The notes beneath the pieces were generated by a model. That model was not told the DNA's origin. It saw nothing but the letters and a program-made list of their open reading frames with translations, and did no database searches. Positions 1-8,149 of a DNA stretch of 64,000 nucleotides are shown here, piece after piece; position 1 is the first letter of the stretch, and each line of letters opens with the position of its first letter. The position numbers and the translations under genes were made by a program. The stretch is from Candidatus Pristimantibacillus lignocellulolyticus (GTDB lineage Bacteria; Bacillota; Bacilli; Paenibacillales; Paenibacillaceae): the NCBI GenBank assembly GCA_023639215.1, contig CP097899.1:2357001-2421000 (forward strand), written 5' to 3'.

Positions 1-1598
1 ACCTCGTAACTGATATGCCTCTGAGCGGACGCTACATCATCGTTGAATTTGAGTTTTGGAATGCCAATGGTTATACATCTGGCGCAATGGTTTCAGGAAA
101 CTTGCAAAACGCATTCTCAACGCTCCTTAATTACCGCGTCAATGTGGATCGTGAGATCAGGTTGACAGACGGCTCCACCATAACTCCGAGATTCACTCAA
201 GCAGCGGTAGTAAACCCAGCACTCGACAAGTTTGTCTCCGACAAAACGAACCCAGGCGAAACAAACAACATGGACATCCTAATTTCAATCGATGAATCAT
301 GGGAAGACAACGGTCCTCTCCCGTTGTTCATCTACAATCATGGCGGTGGCCGCGGCGGCCCTTCGGGGGACTACTTCGCCCCAATGCAAACCGCGAACGG
401 TGCAGCAGTGCTTTCTAAGCTCCAACTGGATAACCCTGGAAAGTACAACGCTCATATCATAGCTACACAGAACCACACTAACAATCAGGCTAACAACGAG
501 GCTCTTATGGCATACGTGGAGGGACTTGCTGCTGAGGGCAAAGTAGATCTGAGCAGAATCTACATGTCAGGCTTCTCGATGGGCAGCATGTACACAATTG
601 GTTTCTATGAACGCAATCCTGAGTTCCTCGCAGCAATCGTTCCGCTTGCAGGGGGCACCTTGCCAAGCGTGGCACAGCTTACAGCGAACCCAGAACTTAC
701 AAAAACTTCGATATGGGCGCATACACATAAAAATGACGGCGCTGGTAATTCATGGACTTCGTATTTCACAACAGGCGCTGGCGCAAGCGGTTTATATTTA
801 GAAGCTAACGTGAATGTTCTGGAAACCAACCAAGCTTTTAATTTCCCGTACTACGGCTTTGACTGGACACCGCACGAAACTGAAGCCCAAGTGTATAGCA
901 ACCTTCTTGGTCAATCAAACGCCAGCTTCAGGTATGGCCCAAGCCAAGAAGAGTACGCAGATAAGAACATTTTTGATTGGATGTTCGATCAGAATAGAAA
1001 CTCGACTACTAGCTCAGCAACTTTGTCAGGTCCAGCTTTAGTGCAGTTTGGTGATACATTCGATGTGACCTACGGTCTTGAAAGCTTGAAACAAGAAGTG
1101 TATGCACAAGACATTACGATTGAGTACGATGCTGATAAGCTGGAGCTTATAGGTGAGCCAGTGTCTGTGGATACTGAGAAGTTTGTTATTGTAGAAACGG
1201 ATAAGCAAGAAGGAATTATTCGGATACTCGGTATTCATTTGAATGAAAGCGCAAATAATCCAAATCAGGATTTCATTAAACTTAGCTTCAAAGCCAAGGC
1301 TACAGCAGGAATAGCAAATATTGAGGTGACGCAACTTTTGCTTGCCGATGGTGAAGGAGTAGAAGGGAACATAGATGGAAATACGCATTCAGTTGAGATT
1401 CGCAAACCTGTAGTACCAGGTGACGTCAATGATGACGATAGAGTAAGCGTTGGTGACTTGGCTCTACTTGCTAAAGCCTATGGTAAATCTTCTAGTAGTC
1501 CAGATTGGAATCTAGTGAAGCAGTACGACTTGAATAAAGATGGCACAATCGATATTGAAGACCTTGTTCAATTGGCTCGTCTCATTCTGAATAAATAA
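1..1598 (+). CDS. Secreted esterase/feruloyl-esterase-like hydrolase with cohesin and dockerin modules (5' partial)
   Basis: The frame is open to the left edge (codons before the ATG at 15 read through), so the gene starts outside the window. The visible part begins with an alpha/beta-hydrolase domain of the PHB-depolymerase/feruloyl-esterase type: an oxyanion-type YNHGGGRGG stretch near residue 105 and the nucleophile elbow GFSMG near residue 188 (counted from the ATG at 15). A cohesin-like beta domain follows (about 335-465), then a type I dockerin at the C terminus with two calcium loops, DVNDDDRVSVGDL and DLNKDGTIDIEDL. Carrying both halves of the cohesin-dockerin pair on one chain suggests self-association or binding to the SLH-anchored cohesin protein encoded next. 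Substrate is unknown; ester-linked polysaccharide is a guess from the modules. Confidence 0.88.
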   Translation, partial: LVTDMPLSGRYIIVEFEFWNANGYTSGAMVSGNLQNAFSTLLNYRVNVDREIRLTDGSTITPRFTQAAVVNPALDKFVSDKTNPGETNNMDILISIDESWEDNGPLPLFIYNHGGGRGGPSGDYFAPMQTANGAAVLSKLQLDNPGKYNAHIIATQNHTNNQANNEALMAYVEGLAAEGKVDLSRIYMSGFSMGSMYTIGFYERNPEFLAAIVPLAGGTLPSVAQLTANPELTKTSIWAHTHKNDGAGNSWTSYFTTGAGASGLYLEANVNVLETNQAFNFPYYGFDWTPHETEAQVYSNLLGQSNASFRYGPSQEEYADKNIFDWMFDQNRNSTTSSATLSGPALVQFGDTFDVTYGLESLKQEVYAQDITIEYDADKLELIGEPVSVDTEKFVIVETDKQEGIIRILGIHLNESANNPNQDFIKLSFKAKATAGIANIEVTQLLLADGEGVEGNIDGNTHSVEIRKPVVPGDVNDDDRVSVGDLALLAKAYGKSSSSPDWNLVKQYDLNKDGTIDIEDLVQLARLILNK

Positions 1599-1611
1599 TT
1601 TCTAATACAGC

Positions 1612-1652
1612 CCAAGGGTATCGTCTAAGCTTTATGCGGTCGATACCCTTGG
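1612..1652 (+). terminator. 12-bp perfect hairpin between esterase and anchor genes
   Basis: Arms CCAAGGGTATCG (1612-1623) and CGATACCCTTGG (1641-1652) pair perfectly around a 17-nt loop. No U-tract follows, so it is either an inefficient terminator or an mRNA-stabilising hairpin; the next gene could be transcribed from read-through. Confidence 0.55.
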
Positions 1653-1698
1653 ATCTGTTCCTCTACTAACCATTCTAAGAACAAGGGAGACGATTCAA

Positions 1699-2748
1699 TT
1701 GAAGATTCAAAAATTGGGGTTGCTGCTGTCCAAGCTTTTGTTGTCTATGCTTCTGCTATTTACGATGCTGCCGATCATAGCGAACGCTGAGGTAAATCCC
1801 TCTTTTTCATTAAGCAGCTCTATCAGCAATGCAAAAATTGGCGATGAAGTGGTAGTCAATGTTGAAGGCCATAACGTGAAGAACATTTTTGGATATGAAC
1901 TTCGACTATCCTACGACTCTAATGTATTAAAATTCCGTCAAGCATCTACTACTTGGGAAGGCTTTACGGTCCCATCGATTGTTGAGGATGGGAATATTAT
2001 ATTCGCGCATACTAGGGTTGGCAATGCTGCGGGCGAAAGCGGCGATGTACACTTTGCCTCATTGCGATTCGAAGCTATAAGTCAAGGCGATGCTTCCATT
2101 CAATTAAAGCGCGTCAAGCTGGTTGACGACGGTGGTAGCAGTGCAACATATGAACTTGGTCAATCGTTGAAGGTCGCCATTTCGGGTAACTATCTTGATA
2201 CGAAAGGCCATTGGGCAGATGAGAACATTGTAAGGGCGACGGCAATGGGGTGGATTAAAGGATATCCAGATGGCACATTCGCTCCAAACAAGGAGGTTAC
2301 TCGGGCTGAATTCACCACAATGCTTTCAAGAGCGCTGGCTTTGTCTTCTCCAACTGACCAAGCACAGACATTTGAAGATGATGAACAAATTCCACAGTTT
2401 GCAAAATCCCATATATCGCAAGCAGTTGCTGCTGGATTGGTGAAAGGGTATGATGACGCCACGTTCAGACCTTCCCATTGGATTAACCGCTCTGAGATGA
2501 CTGTCATGCTCGTGCGTGTATTAGGGTACGACAAGTTGAATAATTCGAGTCCGACACTCACCTATGATGATGCAGAACAAGTTCCAGAGTGGGCTTACTC
2601 AGCCATTGCAACAGCTACGGATATGGGCATAGTCAAGGGAAGGGGCAAGAATAAATTTGCTCCAAGCGGTTACTCGACCAGAGCCGAAGCTGTTACCTTG
2701 ATATTGAGAATAATAGACCATATTGCCTCAACGTCTAAAGTCAACTGA
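1699..2748 (+). CDS. S-layer-anchored cohesin protein (cohesin + 3 SLH)
   Basis: A TTG start at 1699 is preceded by AAGGGAGA. The product has a Sec signal peptide (about residues 1-30, ending near IANAEV), one cohesin-like domain (about 33-155) and three SLH domains (from about 168, 230 and 290; each with an hyp-KGYPDGTF-type or KGRGKNKF turn). SLH trimers bind pyruvylated secondary cell-wall polymer, so this is a scaffold that displays a cohesin on the cell surface. The preceding gene carries a dockerin, which makes it the obvious candidate partner. Whether these cohesin and dockerin types actually match cannot be judged from sequence alone. Confidence 0.9.
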   Translation: MKIQKLGLLLSKLLLSMLLLFTMLPIIANAEVNPSFSLSSSISNAKIGDEVVVNVEGHNVKNIFGYELRLSYDSNVLKFRQASTTWEGFTVPSIVEDGNIIFAHTRVGNAAGESGDVHFASLRFEAISQGDASIQLKRVKLVDDGGSSATYELGQSLKVAISGNYLDTKGHWADENIVRATAMGWIKGYPDGTFAPNKEVTRAEFTTMLSRALALSSPTDQAQTFEDDEQIPQFAKSHISQAVAAGLVKGYDDATFRPSHWINRSEMTVMLVRVLGYDKLNNSSPTLTYDDAEQVPEWAYSAIATATDMGIVKGRGKNKFAPSGYSTRAEAVTLILRIIDHIASTSKVN

Positions 2749-2766
2749 TATTGAATGGTTCACCCA

Positions 2767-2824
2767 ATAGCCTGTCTATAACAATGACATTTAGCAGGGT
2801 TAGTCTTGTTACAGACAGGCTATA
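2767..2824. repeat. 17-bp inverted repeat downstream of anchor gene
   Basis: Arms ATAGCCTGTCTATAACA (2767-2783) and TGTTACAGACAGGCTAT (2808-2824) are complementary with one mismatch, around a 24-nt loop. It begins 18 bp after the anchor gene stop. There is no U-tract, so a classic intrinsic terminator is not certain; a protein-binding site for the malic enzyme promoter is the alternative. Confidence 0.5.
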
Positions 2825-2964
2825 CATAGTTACAGTCTGGATATTGCCTAAGACTACTTTATCAGATTCAAAGGTTATAATTTTCACCGTAACCGTGTTC
2901 ATCCGACAAGAAGCCTGGCAGCGGACACAGTAGTACGAAAATAAATTTATGAAGGAGAAATTCC

Positions 2965-4380
2965 ATGTCTGTAAGTACGACGGTCATTTTACGACTAGAA
3001 ATGGATAAAAATGCAGTGACGTTTGGAGAAATTGTTAATGCGATTAGCCAAGCAAGTGGAGATGTTGTTGCAATAGATGTAATTTCATCAGGTAAGCATA
3101 TGACGACTCGAGACATTACGGTCAATGTATCTGATAGTTCTTTTCAGCATGTACTTGATTCGGTTAAAAGCTTACCCCATGTTCGATTAATTAATGTGTC
3201 TGACAGTATTTTTCTTGCTCATCTAGGTGGAAAAATCAGTGTGGAGCCAAAAACACGTATTAAAAATAGAAGTGATCTATCAAAAGTATATACGCCCGGT
3301 GTTGCAAGAGTGTGTAAAGCGATAGAAGAAAATCCTGAGAAAGCCTTCTCATTAACAATTAAACGTAATACTGTTGCCGTTGTGACGGATGGTACTGCTG
3401 TACTTGGGCTTGGTAATATTGGTCCGCTTGCAGCGATTCCTGTTATGGAAGGTAAGGCGATGCTGTTTAAACAGCTAGCGGATGTTGATGCATTTCCTAT
3501 CTGCTTAGATACACAGGATACTGAGCAATTGATTACAGCGATTAAGCAATTAGCTCCCATTTTTGGTGGGATTAATTTGGAAGACATAAGCTCGCCGCGC
3601 TGTTTCGAAATAGAAAAGAGATTGTCTGCAGAGCTAGATATTCCAGTATTTCACGATGATCAGCACGGAACAGCCGTTGTAGTACTAGCAGGCTTAATTA
3701 ATGCTCTAAAAGTAGTAGGTAAATCAATAGAAAATATTAAAATTGTTGTGAATGGAATTGGCGCTGCTGGCGCTGCTTGCTGCAAAATGCTGTTGGCAGC
3801 AGGTGTACAGCATCTAGTCGCAGTAGATCGGCATGGTGCACTAAATCCGCAAGAAACCTATGACAATCCAATGTGGCGGTGGTTATCCAAGCAGCCACAA
3901 TTACATTACGTGGCGGGTGGTTTGTTGGAAGCGATGGACAATGCTGATGTATTTATCGGCGTTTCTCAGGCTGGTGTTTTAACAGTAGAACATATAGAAA
4001 AAATGGCTGCCGAAGCGATCGTATTTGCCATGGCCAATCCAGAGCCAGAGATTGAGCCAGACATTGCCGAACCACTAGTGCGCGTGATTGCAACAGGGCG
4101 CAGCGATTATCCGAATCAGATTAACAATGTGCTTTGTTTTCCCGGCATATTTCGCGGTGCCCTTGATTGTAGAGCAACAACTATTAATGAAGAAATGAAA
4201 TTAGCCGCTGCTGTTGCTATCGCCTCAGTTGTAACAGACGATGAACGGAGTGAGCAGTACATTATCCCAAGTATATTCAACGAAAGCGTTGTTGACAAAG
4301 TACGCAATGCAGTAATCAGGGCTGCAATTGAAACGAAAGTCTCCCGCCGTATTCCTCTTGAGTACCGTCTTGAACCATAG
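2965..4380 (+). CDS. NAD(P)-dependent malic enzyme with N-terminal ACT domain
   Basis: Catalyses oxidative decarboxylation of malate to pyruvate in the cytosol. An AAGGAGAAA site sits 6-8 nt before the ATG. Residues about 5-78 form an ACT-type fold (likely amino-acid or metabolite sensing), followed by the malic N domain with the catalytic Tyr in SKVYTPGVAR and the metal-binding FHDDQHGTA motif, then a Rossmann domain with GIGAAGAA. At 471 residues it is longer than the roughly 400-residue bacterial NAD malic enzymes by exactly the ACT module. It is transcribed alone. Cofactor preference (NAD versus NADP) cannot be read reliably. Confidence 0.92.
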   Translation: MSVSTTVILRLEMDKNAVTFGEIVNAISQASGDVVAIDVISSGKHMTTRDITVNVSDSSFQHVLDSVKSLPHVRLINVSDSIFLAHLGGKISVEPKTRIKNRSDLSKVYTPGVARVCKAIEENPEKAFSLTIKRNTVAVVTDGTAVLGLGNIGPLAAIPVMEGKAMLFKQLADVDAFPICLDTQDTEQLITAIKQLAPIFGGINLEDISSPRCFEIEKRLSAELDIPVFHDDQHGTAVVVLAGLINALKVVGKSIENIKIVVNGIGAAGAACCKMLLAAGVQHLVAVDRHGALNPQETYDNPMWRWLSKQPQLHYVAGGLLEAMDNADVFIGVSQAGVLTVEHIEKMAAEAIVFAMANPEPEIEPDIAEPLVRVIATGRSDYPNQINNVLCFPGIFRGALDCRATTINEEMKLAAAVAIASVVTDDERSEQYIIPSIFNESVVDKVRNAVIRAAIETKVSRRIPLEYRLEP

Positions 4381-4508
4381 CAGAGGTACAAAAGCAGTTG
4401 GAGGAAAACAAATTTTTTTCCCAACCGCTTCGTGTGCGCTTATCAGCACAATCGATTATGGAGCGACGGTCTATATATCTGGCTGCTGAAAAGTGGAATT
4501 TTCTATAA
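4380..4508 (+). other. Startless 42-codon open frame abutting malic enzyme stop
   Basis: From the last base of the malic enzyme stop an open frame in another phase runs to TAA at 4506. Its translation has protein-like composition (for example QPLRVRLSAQSIMERRSIYL) but no start codon with a ribosome site at its left end; only an internal ATG at 4458 exists. I do not recognise it. It may be the tail of an eroded gene or chance. The rest of 4381-5029 holds the terminator, cre and palindrome listed separately. Confidence 0.25.
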
Positions 4509-4576
4509 TGAGAGTGAGAAGAAGTTTTGTATACGGATAAATAAGTAATGGTAATAAATGGGGTTATAGCATATAA

Positions 4577-4620
4577 GATAAAAGCCTTTAGCTGATCTGC
4601 TAAAGGCTTTTATCTTTTTC
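4577..4620 (+). terminator. Intrinsic terminator of malic enzyme transcript
   Basis: A perfect 16-bp stem (GATAAAAGCCTTTAGC at 4577-4592 with 4599-4614) closes a 6-nt loop and is followed by TTTTTC. Confidence 0.9.
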
Positions 4621-4826
4621 ATAGATTACATGGGGGTTCAAGTGTTGTCGCTCTTTTGTATATTTAAAAAGATAGTAGACACCTTATATTGTCTTTGCTA
4701 TTATTTATTAATATTATAGAAAGCGGATTATAGTATAATCAGTGTAGTGGGAAGGGAGCACGAGAAGGATATGCCGATCATTAATTCAAGTATTGGATAA
4801 ATCGGTAAAAATTATTGTATTCGTCA

Positions 4827-4842
4827 TTGAAAGCGCTTTAAT
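4827..4842. promoter_or_regulatory. Candidate CcpA cre site upstream of yesM-like gene
   Basis: TTGAAAGCGCTTTAAT contains the 10-bp palindrome AAAGCGCTTT and matches the cre consensus except for one of the outer positions. It lies about 200 bp ahead of the sensor kinase gene and suggests catabolite control of this sugar-sensing operon. Confidence 0.6.
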
Positions 4843-4920
4843 TACATAAAAGACTACGATTACATCAATCATTCTTGAAATGAGAAGAAACAAGCTGATT
4901 TGTACGATATTATAAGAACT

Positions 4921-4941
4921 ATGTTTTATATTATAAAACAT
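4921..4941. promoter_or_regulatory. 21-bp perfect palindrome, candidate operator
   Basis: ATGTTTTATA, a central T, then TATAAAACAT form a perfect inverted repeat about 90 bp before the kinase start. It is AT-rich and also contains -10-like TATA sequences, so it could be an operator overlapping the promoter. No known consensus fits that I recognise. Confidence 0.5.
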
Positions 4942-5029
4942 TTAGAGGTTAAACTAAGATTTGATCAATGTTAAGATGGCGACGACCAACAAATGGTAGT
5001 ATCAAGATTAGACATGAAAGAGGGGAAGA

Positions 5030-6838
5030 ATGATGAACAACACAATCAGATTTTTAATTCGTTTCCTAACGGGGAAAACCATCATTCGCACGATCATGTT
5101 TTCCTATATGGTCTTAAACATGCTGCTCTTATTACTTCTTGGGCTATTATCTGTTCGCGATTCAACTACAAGTCTAACCAAAGAAGTCACTCAATCCAGT
5201 TATAAAGTAATGGAACAAGCAGCGCGCGGGCTTAGCTTTAATTTGGAAGAAGCGACTCGCCCACTCGTTCTACTTGCAGGCCATTACTCAGTTAGAAGCT
5301 TGATGAGTCCAGGAAGAGAAATGGATATCGGTGGGCGCATTCAGCAAGAGAGGAATATCGCTGACGTAGCATTTGGCGTAACGTCATTGCAATCCATAGT
5401 AAGTGATGTATTGATATTGGGTAAAAACGGATATGTGAATAATCTTGATGGCAGAAAATCACTTCGTTGGGATTATCCATTCACCGAACAGACTTGGTTT
5501 AAGCAAGCCATTTCAGATACTCCAAATAAAGGTTTTATCTCACTTGGTCTCCATAAGCAGGACTACTACTTAGAAAATAATATTTCAAAATATAACATGC
5601 CGACGTTATCAATCGCCCTTCCAGTTAAAGATTACACACTTAAAACTATCGGGGTTGTCATCGCGAATGTGGATTTAGCCAAAATCAACGGAATGTTTGA
5701 ATTAAGCTCCTATCAAAACAATGAAAGTATTTTTATGATCGATAATCAGCAGATCATTATCGCCCATAAAGATGGTGCTGCAATTGGCACAAGACTTCAC
5801 TTTACAGGTGTTGAGCATATTTATGAACGTGATTCGGGAAGTTTCGTTACCTTGCTCGATGGTAGGGAGACGCTTGTCATTTTCCACGCTACTTCTGTTA
5901 AAGGTTGGAGAATGATCTCGACTATTCCAATGTCGGTCATTAAAGGACAAGCAGACTCACTGAAATCAAATTTGATCGGATTCATTTGTCTTTTTTTATT
6001 TCTCAATATTCTAATATCCATCTTAATTACGGCCCGAATATCCCGCCCATTTGGACGACTTCTCTCAACGTTGGACAAAATTGGGGAAGACAGTATTTAT
6101 ATTATTAAGAATAAATATAAGTATCGCGAACTGAATTTGATAAGTGATAAATTTAGAGAACTGGTCATCCGGATCGAATCGTTGGTCAAGCAAAATTATC
6201 AATCCGATATTGCATTGAAAGAAGTAGAACTCAAAACGCTGCAGTCCCAGATTAATCCACACTTTCTATTCAACACGTTGCAGTTGTTGCAAACCGAAAT
6301 TGTATGTGGCAGCACTGAGGACTCCAACCACCTAGTGTTGTCATTGAGCAGTCTATTAAGATATTCCATGAAGCAATCAGAAGAGATGGTGGAACTCGAA
6401 CAGGAAATTCAGAACGTCAGGGATTACCTATATATTGTGAACAAAAAATATGACGATCGAATTGACATCGAGTTTCTTATTCAAGACGAGGCGATTCTTA
6501 AAAACAGAACGATCAAGCTGATCCTGCAACCACTTGTTGAAAACGTCATCTTTCACGGATTTGGCGAGAACCCACAGTCGGCAAAAATGACGATTAGGGT
6601 TATGAAAGTCAAGAAGGGAATGATGATCGTTATCCAAGACAATGGTAAAGGCATATCGAAGAGCAGAAGCCGTCAATTGGCCAGACAACTGAAACAACAA
6701 GACTTTAGGGGCGAGAGCATAGGTCTATTCAACGTCAATCAGCGTATCCGATTAAAATTTGGACCTGATTACGGTCTGAAGATTAGAAGCAGGCAAGGGA
6801 TATTTACAACGGTATATATCGTGTTGCCCATAACATAA
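5030..6838 (+). CDS. YesM-type sensor histidine kinase
   Basis: Membrane kinase that autophosphorylates in response to an extracellular, probably carbohydrate-related, signal. TM1 lies near residues 20-42, an extracytoplasmic Cache-like sensor follows, TM2 lies near 303-325, then a HAMP-like linker, the His_kinase domain with QINPHFLFNTL (phospho-acceptor His near 410), and a HATPase domain with PLVENVIFHG (about 500) and DNGKGIS (about 536). Two ATGs in tandem (5030, 5033) follow AGAGGGG. It is paired with the AraC-type response regulator starting 21 bp later and precedes a sugar ABC operon, the standard arrangement in Paenibacillus-like genomes. Confidence 0.94.
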   Translation: MMNNTIRFLIRFLTGKTIIRTIMFSYMVLNMLLLLLLGLLSVRDSTTSLTKEVTQSSYKVMEQAARGLSFNLEEATRPLVLLAGHYSVRSLMSPGREMDIGGRIQQERNIADVAFGVTSLQSIVSDVLILGKNGYVNNLDGRKSLRWDYPFTEQTWFKQAISDTPNKGFISLGLHKQDYYLENNISKYNMPTLSIALPVKDYTLKTIGVVIANVDLAKINGMFELSSYQNNESIFMIDNQQIIIAHKDGAAIGTRLHFTGVEHIYERDSGSFVTLLDGRETLVIFHATSVKGWRMISTIPMSVIKGQADSLKSNLIGFICLFLFLNILISILITARISRPFGRLLSTLDKIGEDSIYIIKNKYKYRELNLISDKFRELVIRIESLVKQNYQSDIALKEVELKTLQSQINPHFLFNTLQLLQTEIVCGSTEDSNHLVLSLSSLLRYSMKQSEEMVELEQEIQNVRDYLYIVNKKYDDRIDIEFLIQDEAILKNRTIKLILQPLVENVIFHGFGENPQSAKMTIRVMKVKKGMMIVIQDNGKGISKSRSRQLARQLKQQDFRGESIGLFNVNQRIRLKFGPDYGLKIRSRQGIFTTVYIVLPIT

Positions 6839-6859
6839 CATCTTCGGGAGGGAGCGAGT

Positions 6860-8005
6860 ATGAAGTTACTTATTGTGGACGATCAATTATCTTTGCATAG
6901 ATATTTAGATAAAGTAATGGATTGGGGGGAACTGGGGTTTTCTGAGGTGCAACATGCATATAACGGAGAAGAAGCAACCAAGATGATCGAAACCTTCCGT
7001 CCCGACCTGTTGATCATGGATATTCATATGCCGTTGCTTGATGGGATCGAATCGTTGAAGCGGATTCAACATTTTGAAAAAATTCCACGTACAATCATTT
7101 TAAGTGCGTACGATCAATTCAATTATGCCAAGGAAGCAATTCGGCTTCAAGTTTCCCAGTACCTGTTAAAACCAGTCGATGCCGAATTGCTTAGGGACGC
7201 TTTGCGCGAGCTGATTCAACAATCCATATCGGATGCTCAGCAATCGATACGCAGCGAACTTGATCGAACGATATACTCTGGACAGATCGAAGTAGATTCG
7301 TTAATAAAATTCCAAGATGGTCTAGAATCTCTCTCTATCCATCGTTTTGCTATTATGACATTCGAAGACAGTGTACCATCGGAAAATGATTATTCCTGTT
7401 TGCTGCAAGAGCATGCGGCCATTAGAATCCACTCTGTTATGTGTTATAAAAAACCTAAGGAGCAAGTGGTGCTAGTTGGTGGGGGAAATGATCTAACTAA
7501 CAGTCAATTACGGAAGTTTCGTATATCTGTAATGGAAAAAGTAGAGGCTTCAACACCAGCATACACATTATCTGTGGGAATCAGTTCCATTGCCCAAGAT
7601 GCTGCGTCTCTGCCGCAGCTAATTGCCGAGAGCACACGAGCAATAAGATCACCTGCTTCAGAAAATATTTCTAAGCTTCAGGATGCCGTGTGGCGGATTA
7701 AACCGTATGTAGAAAGCGGATATCAAGAGGATTTATCTTTGCAATCAGTAGCAGATCTCTTTGAAATAGACAAGTATCAATTAAGCCGTGCGTTCAAACA
7801 GGAATTCGGAGTGAACTATTGGGCTTATGTGACTCAAGTGCGGATGAATAAAGCCGCAGAACTGCTTGTTGCAACGAATTGGAAGAACAATCACATCTCA
7901 GAACATACTGGTTTTTTGGATGAGAGCCACTTTAGCCGCGCTTTCAAGAAGCATTTTGGTGTTACACCTAAAGAGTTCCGCGCTTCATCCATTCGTCCAA
8001 ATTAA
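6860..8005 (+). CDS. YesN-type response regulator (REC + AraC HTH)
   Basis: Cytoplasmic DNA-binding regulator phosphorylated by the upstream kinase. The receiver (about 1-120) has the acidic pair DD at 7-8 and the phospho-acceptor Asp54 in LIMDIHMP; the C terminus (about 275-378) has two AraC-family helix-turn-helix motifs, including the typical DESHFSRAFKKHFGVTPKEF signature. The middle segment is unassigned. An AGGGAG site precedes the ATG. The likely target is the ABC importer operon immediately downstream, whose promoter carries direct repeats at 8014-8050. Confidence 0.94.
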   Translation: MKLLIVDDQLSLHRYLDKVMDWGELGFSEVQHAYNGEEATKMIETFRPDLLIMDIHMPLLDGIESLKRIQHFEKIPRTIILSAYDQFNYAKEAIRLQVSQYLLKPVDAELLRDALRELIQQSISDAQQSIRSELDRTIYSGQIEVDSLIKFQDGLESLSIHRFAIMTFEDSVPSENDYSCLLQEHAAIRIHSVMCYKKPKEQVVLVGGGNDLTNSQLRKFRISVMEKVEASTPAYTLSVGISSIAQDAASLPQLIAESTRAIRSPASENISKLQDAVWRIKPYVESGYQEDLSLQSVADLFEIDKYQLSRAFKQEFGVNYWAYVTQVRMNKAAELLVATNWKNNHISEHTGFLDESHFSRAFKKHFGVTPKEFRASSIRPN

Positions 8006-8012
8006 CTGAATA

Positions 8013-8050
8013 TGCTACAAGTGCAACATTTGGCAACAAATGATGCAACA
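8013..8050 (+). promoter_or_regulatory. Direct-repeat array, candidate YesN-type regulator site
   Basis: TGCAACA occurs at 8022-8028 and 8044-8050 (22-bp period), with related TGCTACA at 8013-8019 and GGCAACA at 8032-8038 between or beside them. The array ends 7 bp before the proposed -35 of the importer operon, the geometry expected for an activating AraC-type regulator. Confidence 0.5.
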
Positions 8051-8057
8051 ATATGAA

Positions 8058-8105
8058 TTCAAATTAAAGGGAGCTCATATTACACTCAATATGTAAGTGC
8101 TTACA
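8058..8105 (+). promoter_or_regulatory. Weak promoter with cre-like palindrome at the start point
   Basis: TTCAAA (8058-8063), a 17-bp spacer and TACACT (8081-8086) form a weak sigma-A promoter that would need an activator. The predicted start point falls on ATGTAAGTGCTTACA (8091-8105), a palindrome that matches the cre consensus except for T in place of the central C. This suggests CcpA roadblock repression. Confidence 0.45.
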
Positions 8106-8149
8106 ACAAGTGCTTATTACAAAATAAGATTACATGGGGGTAGTCAATT

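Noticed and set aside
2751..2933. 60-codon frame after the cohesin-SLH gene
   Set aside because: Covers the inverted repeat at 2767-2824, lacks a ribosome site and has no protein-like pattern.
4993..5205. 70-codon frame overlapping the first YesM-type kinase start
   Set aside because: Out of frame with a strongly supported kinase gene and with no family-like content.
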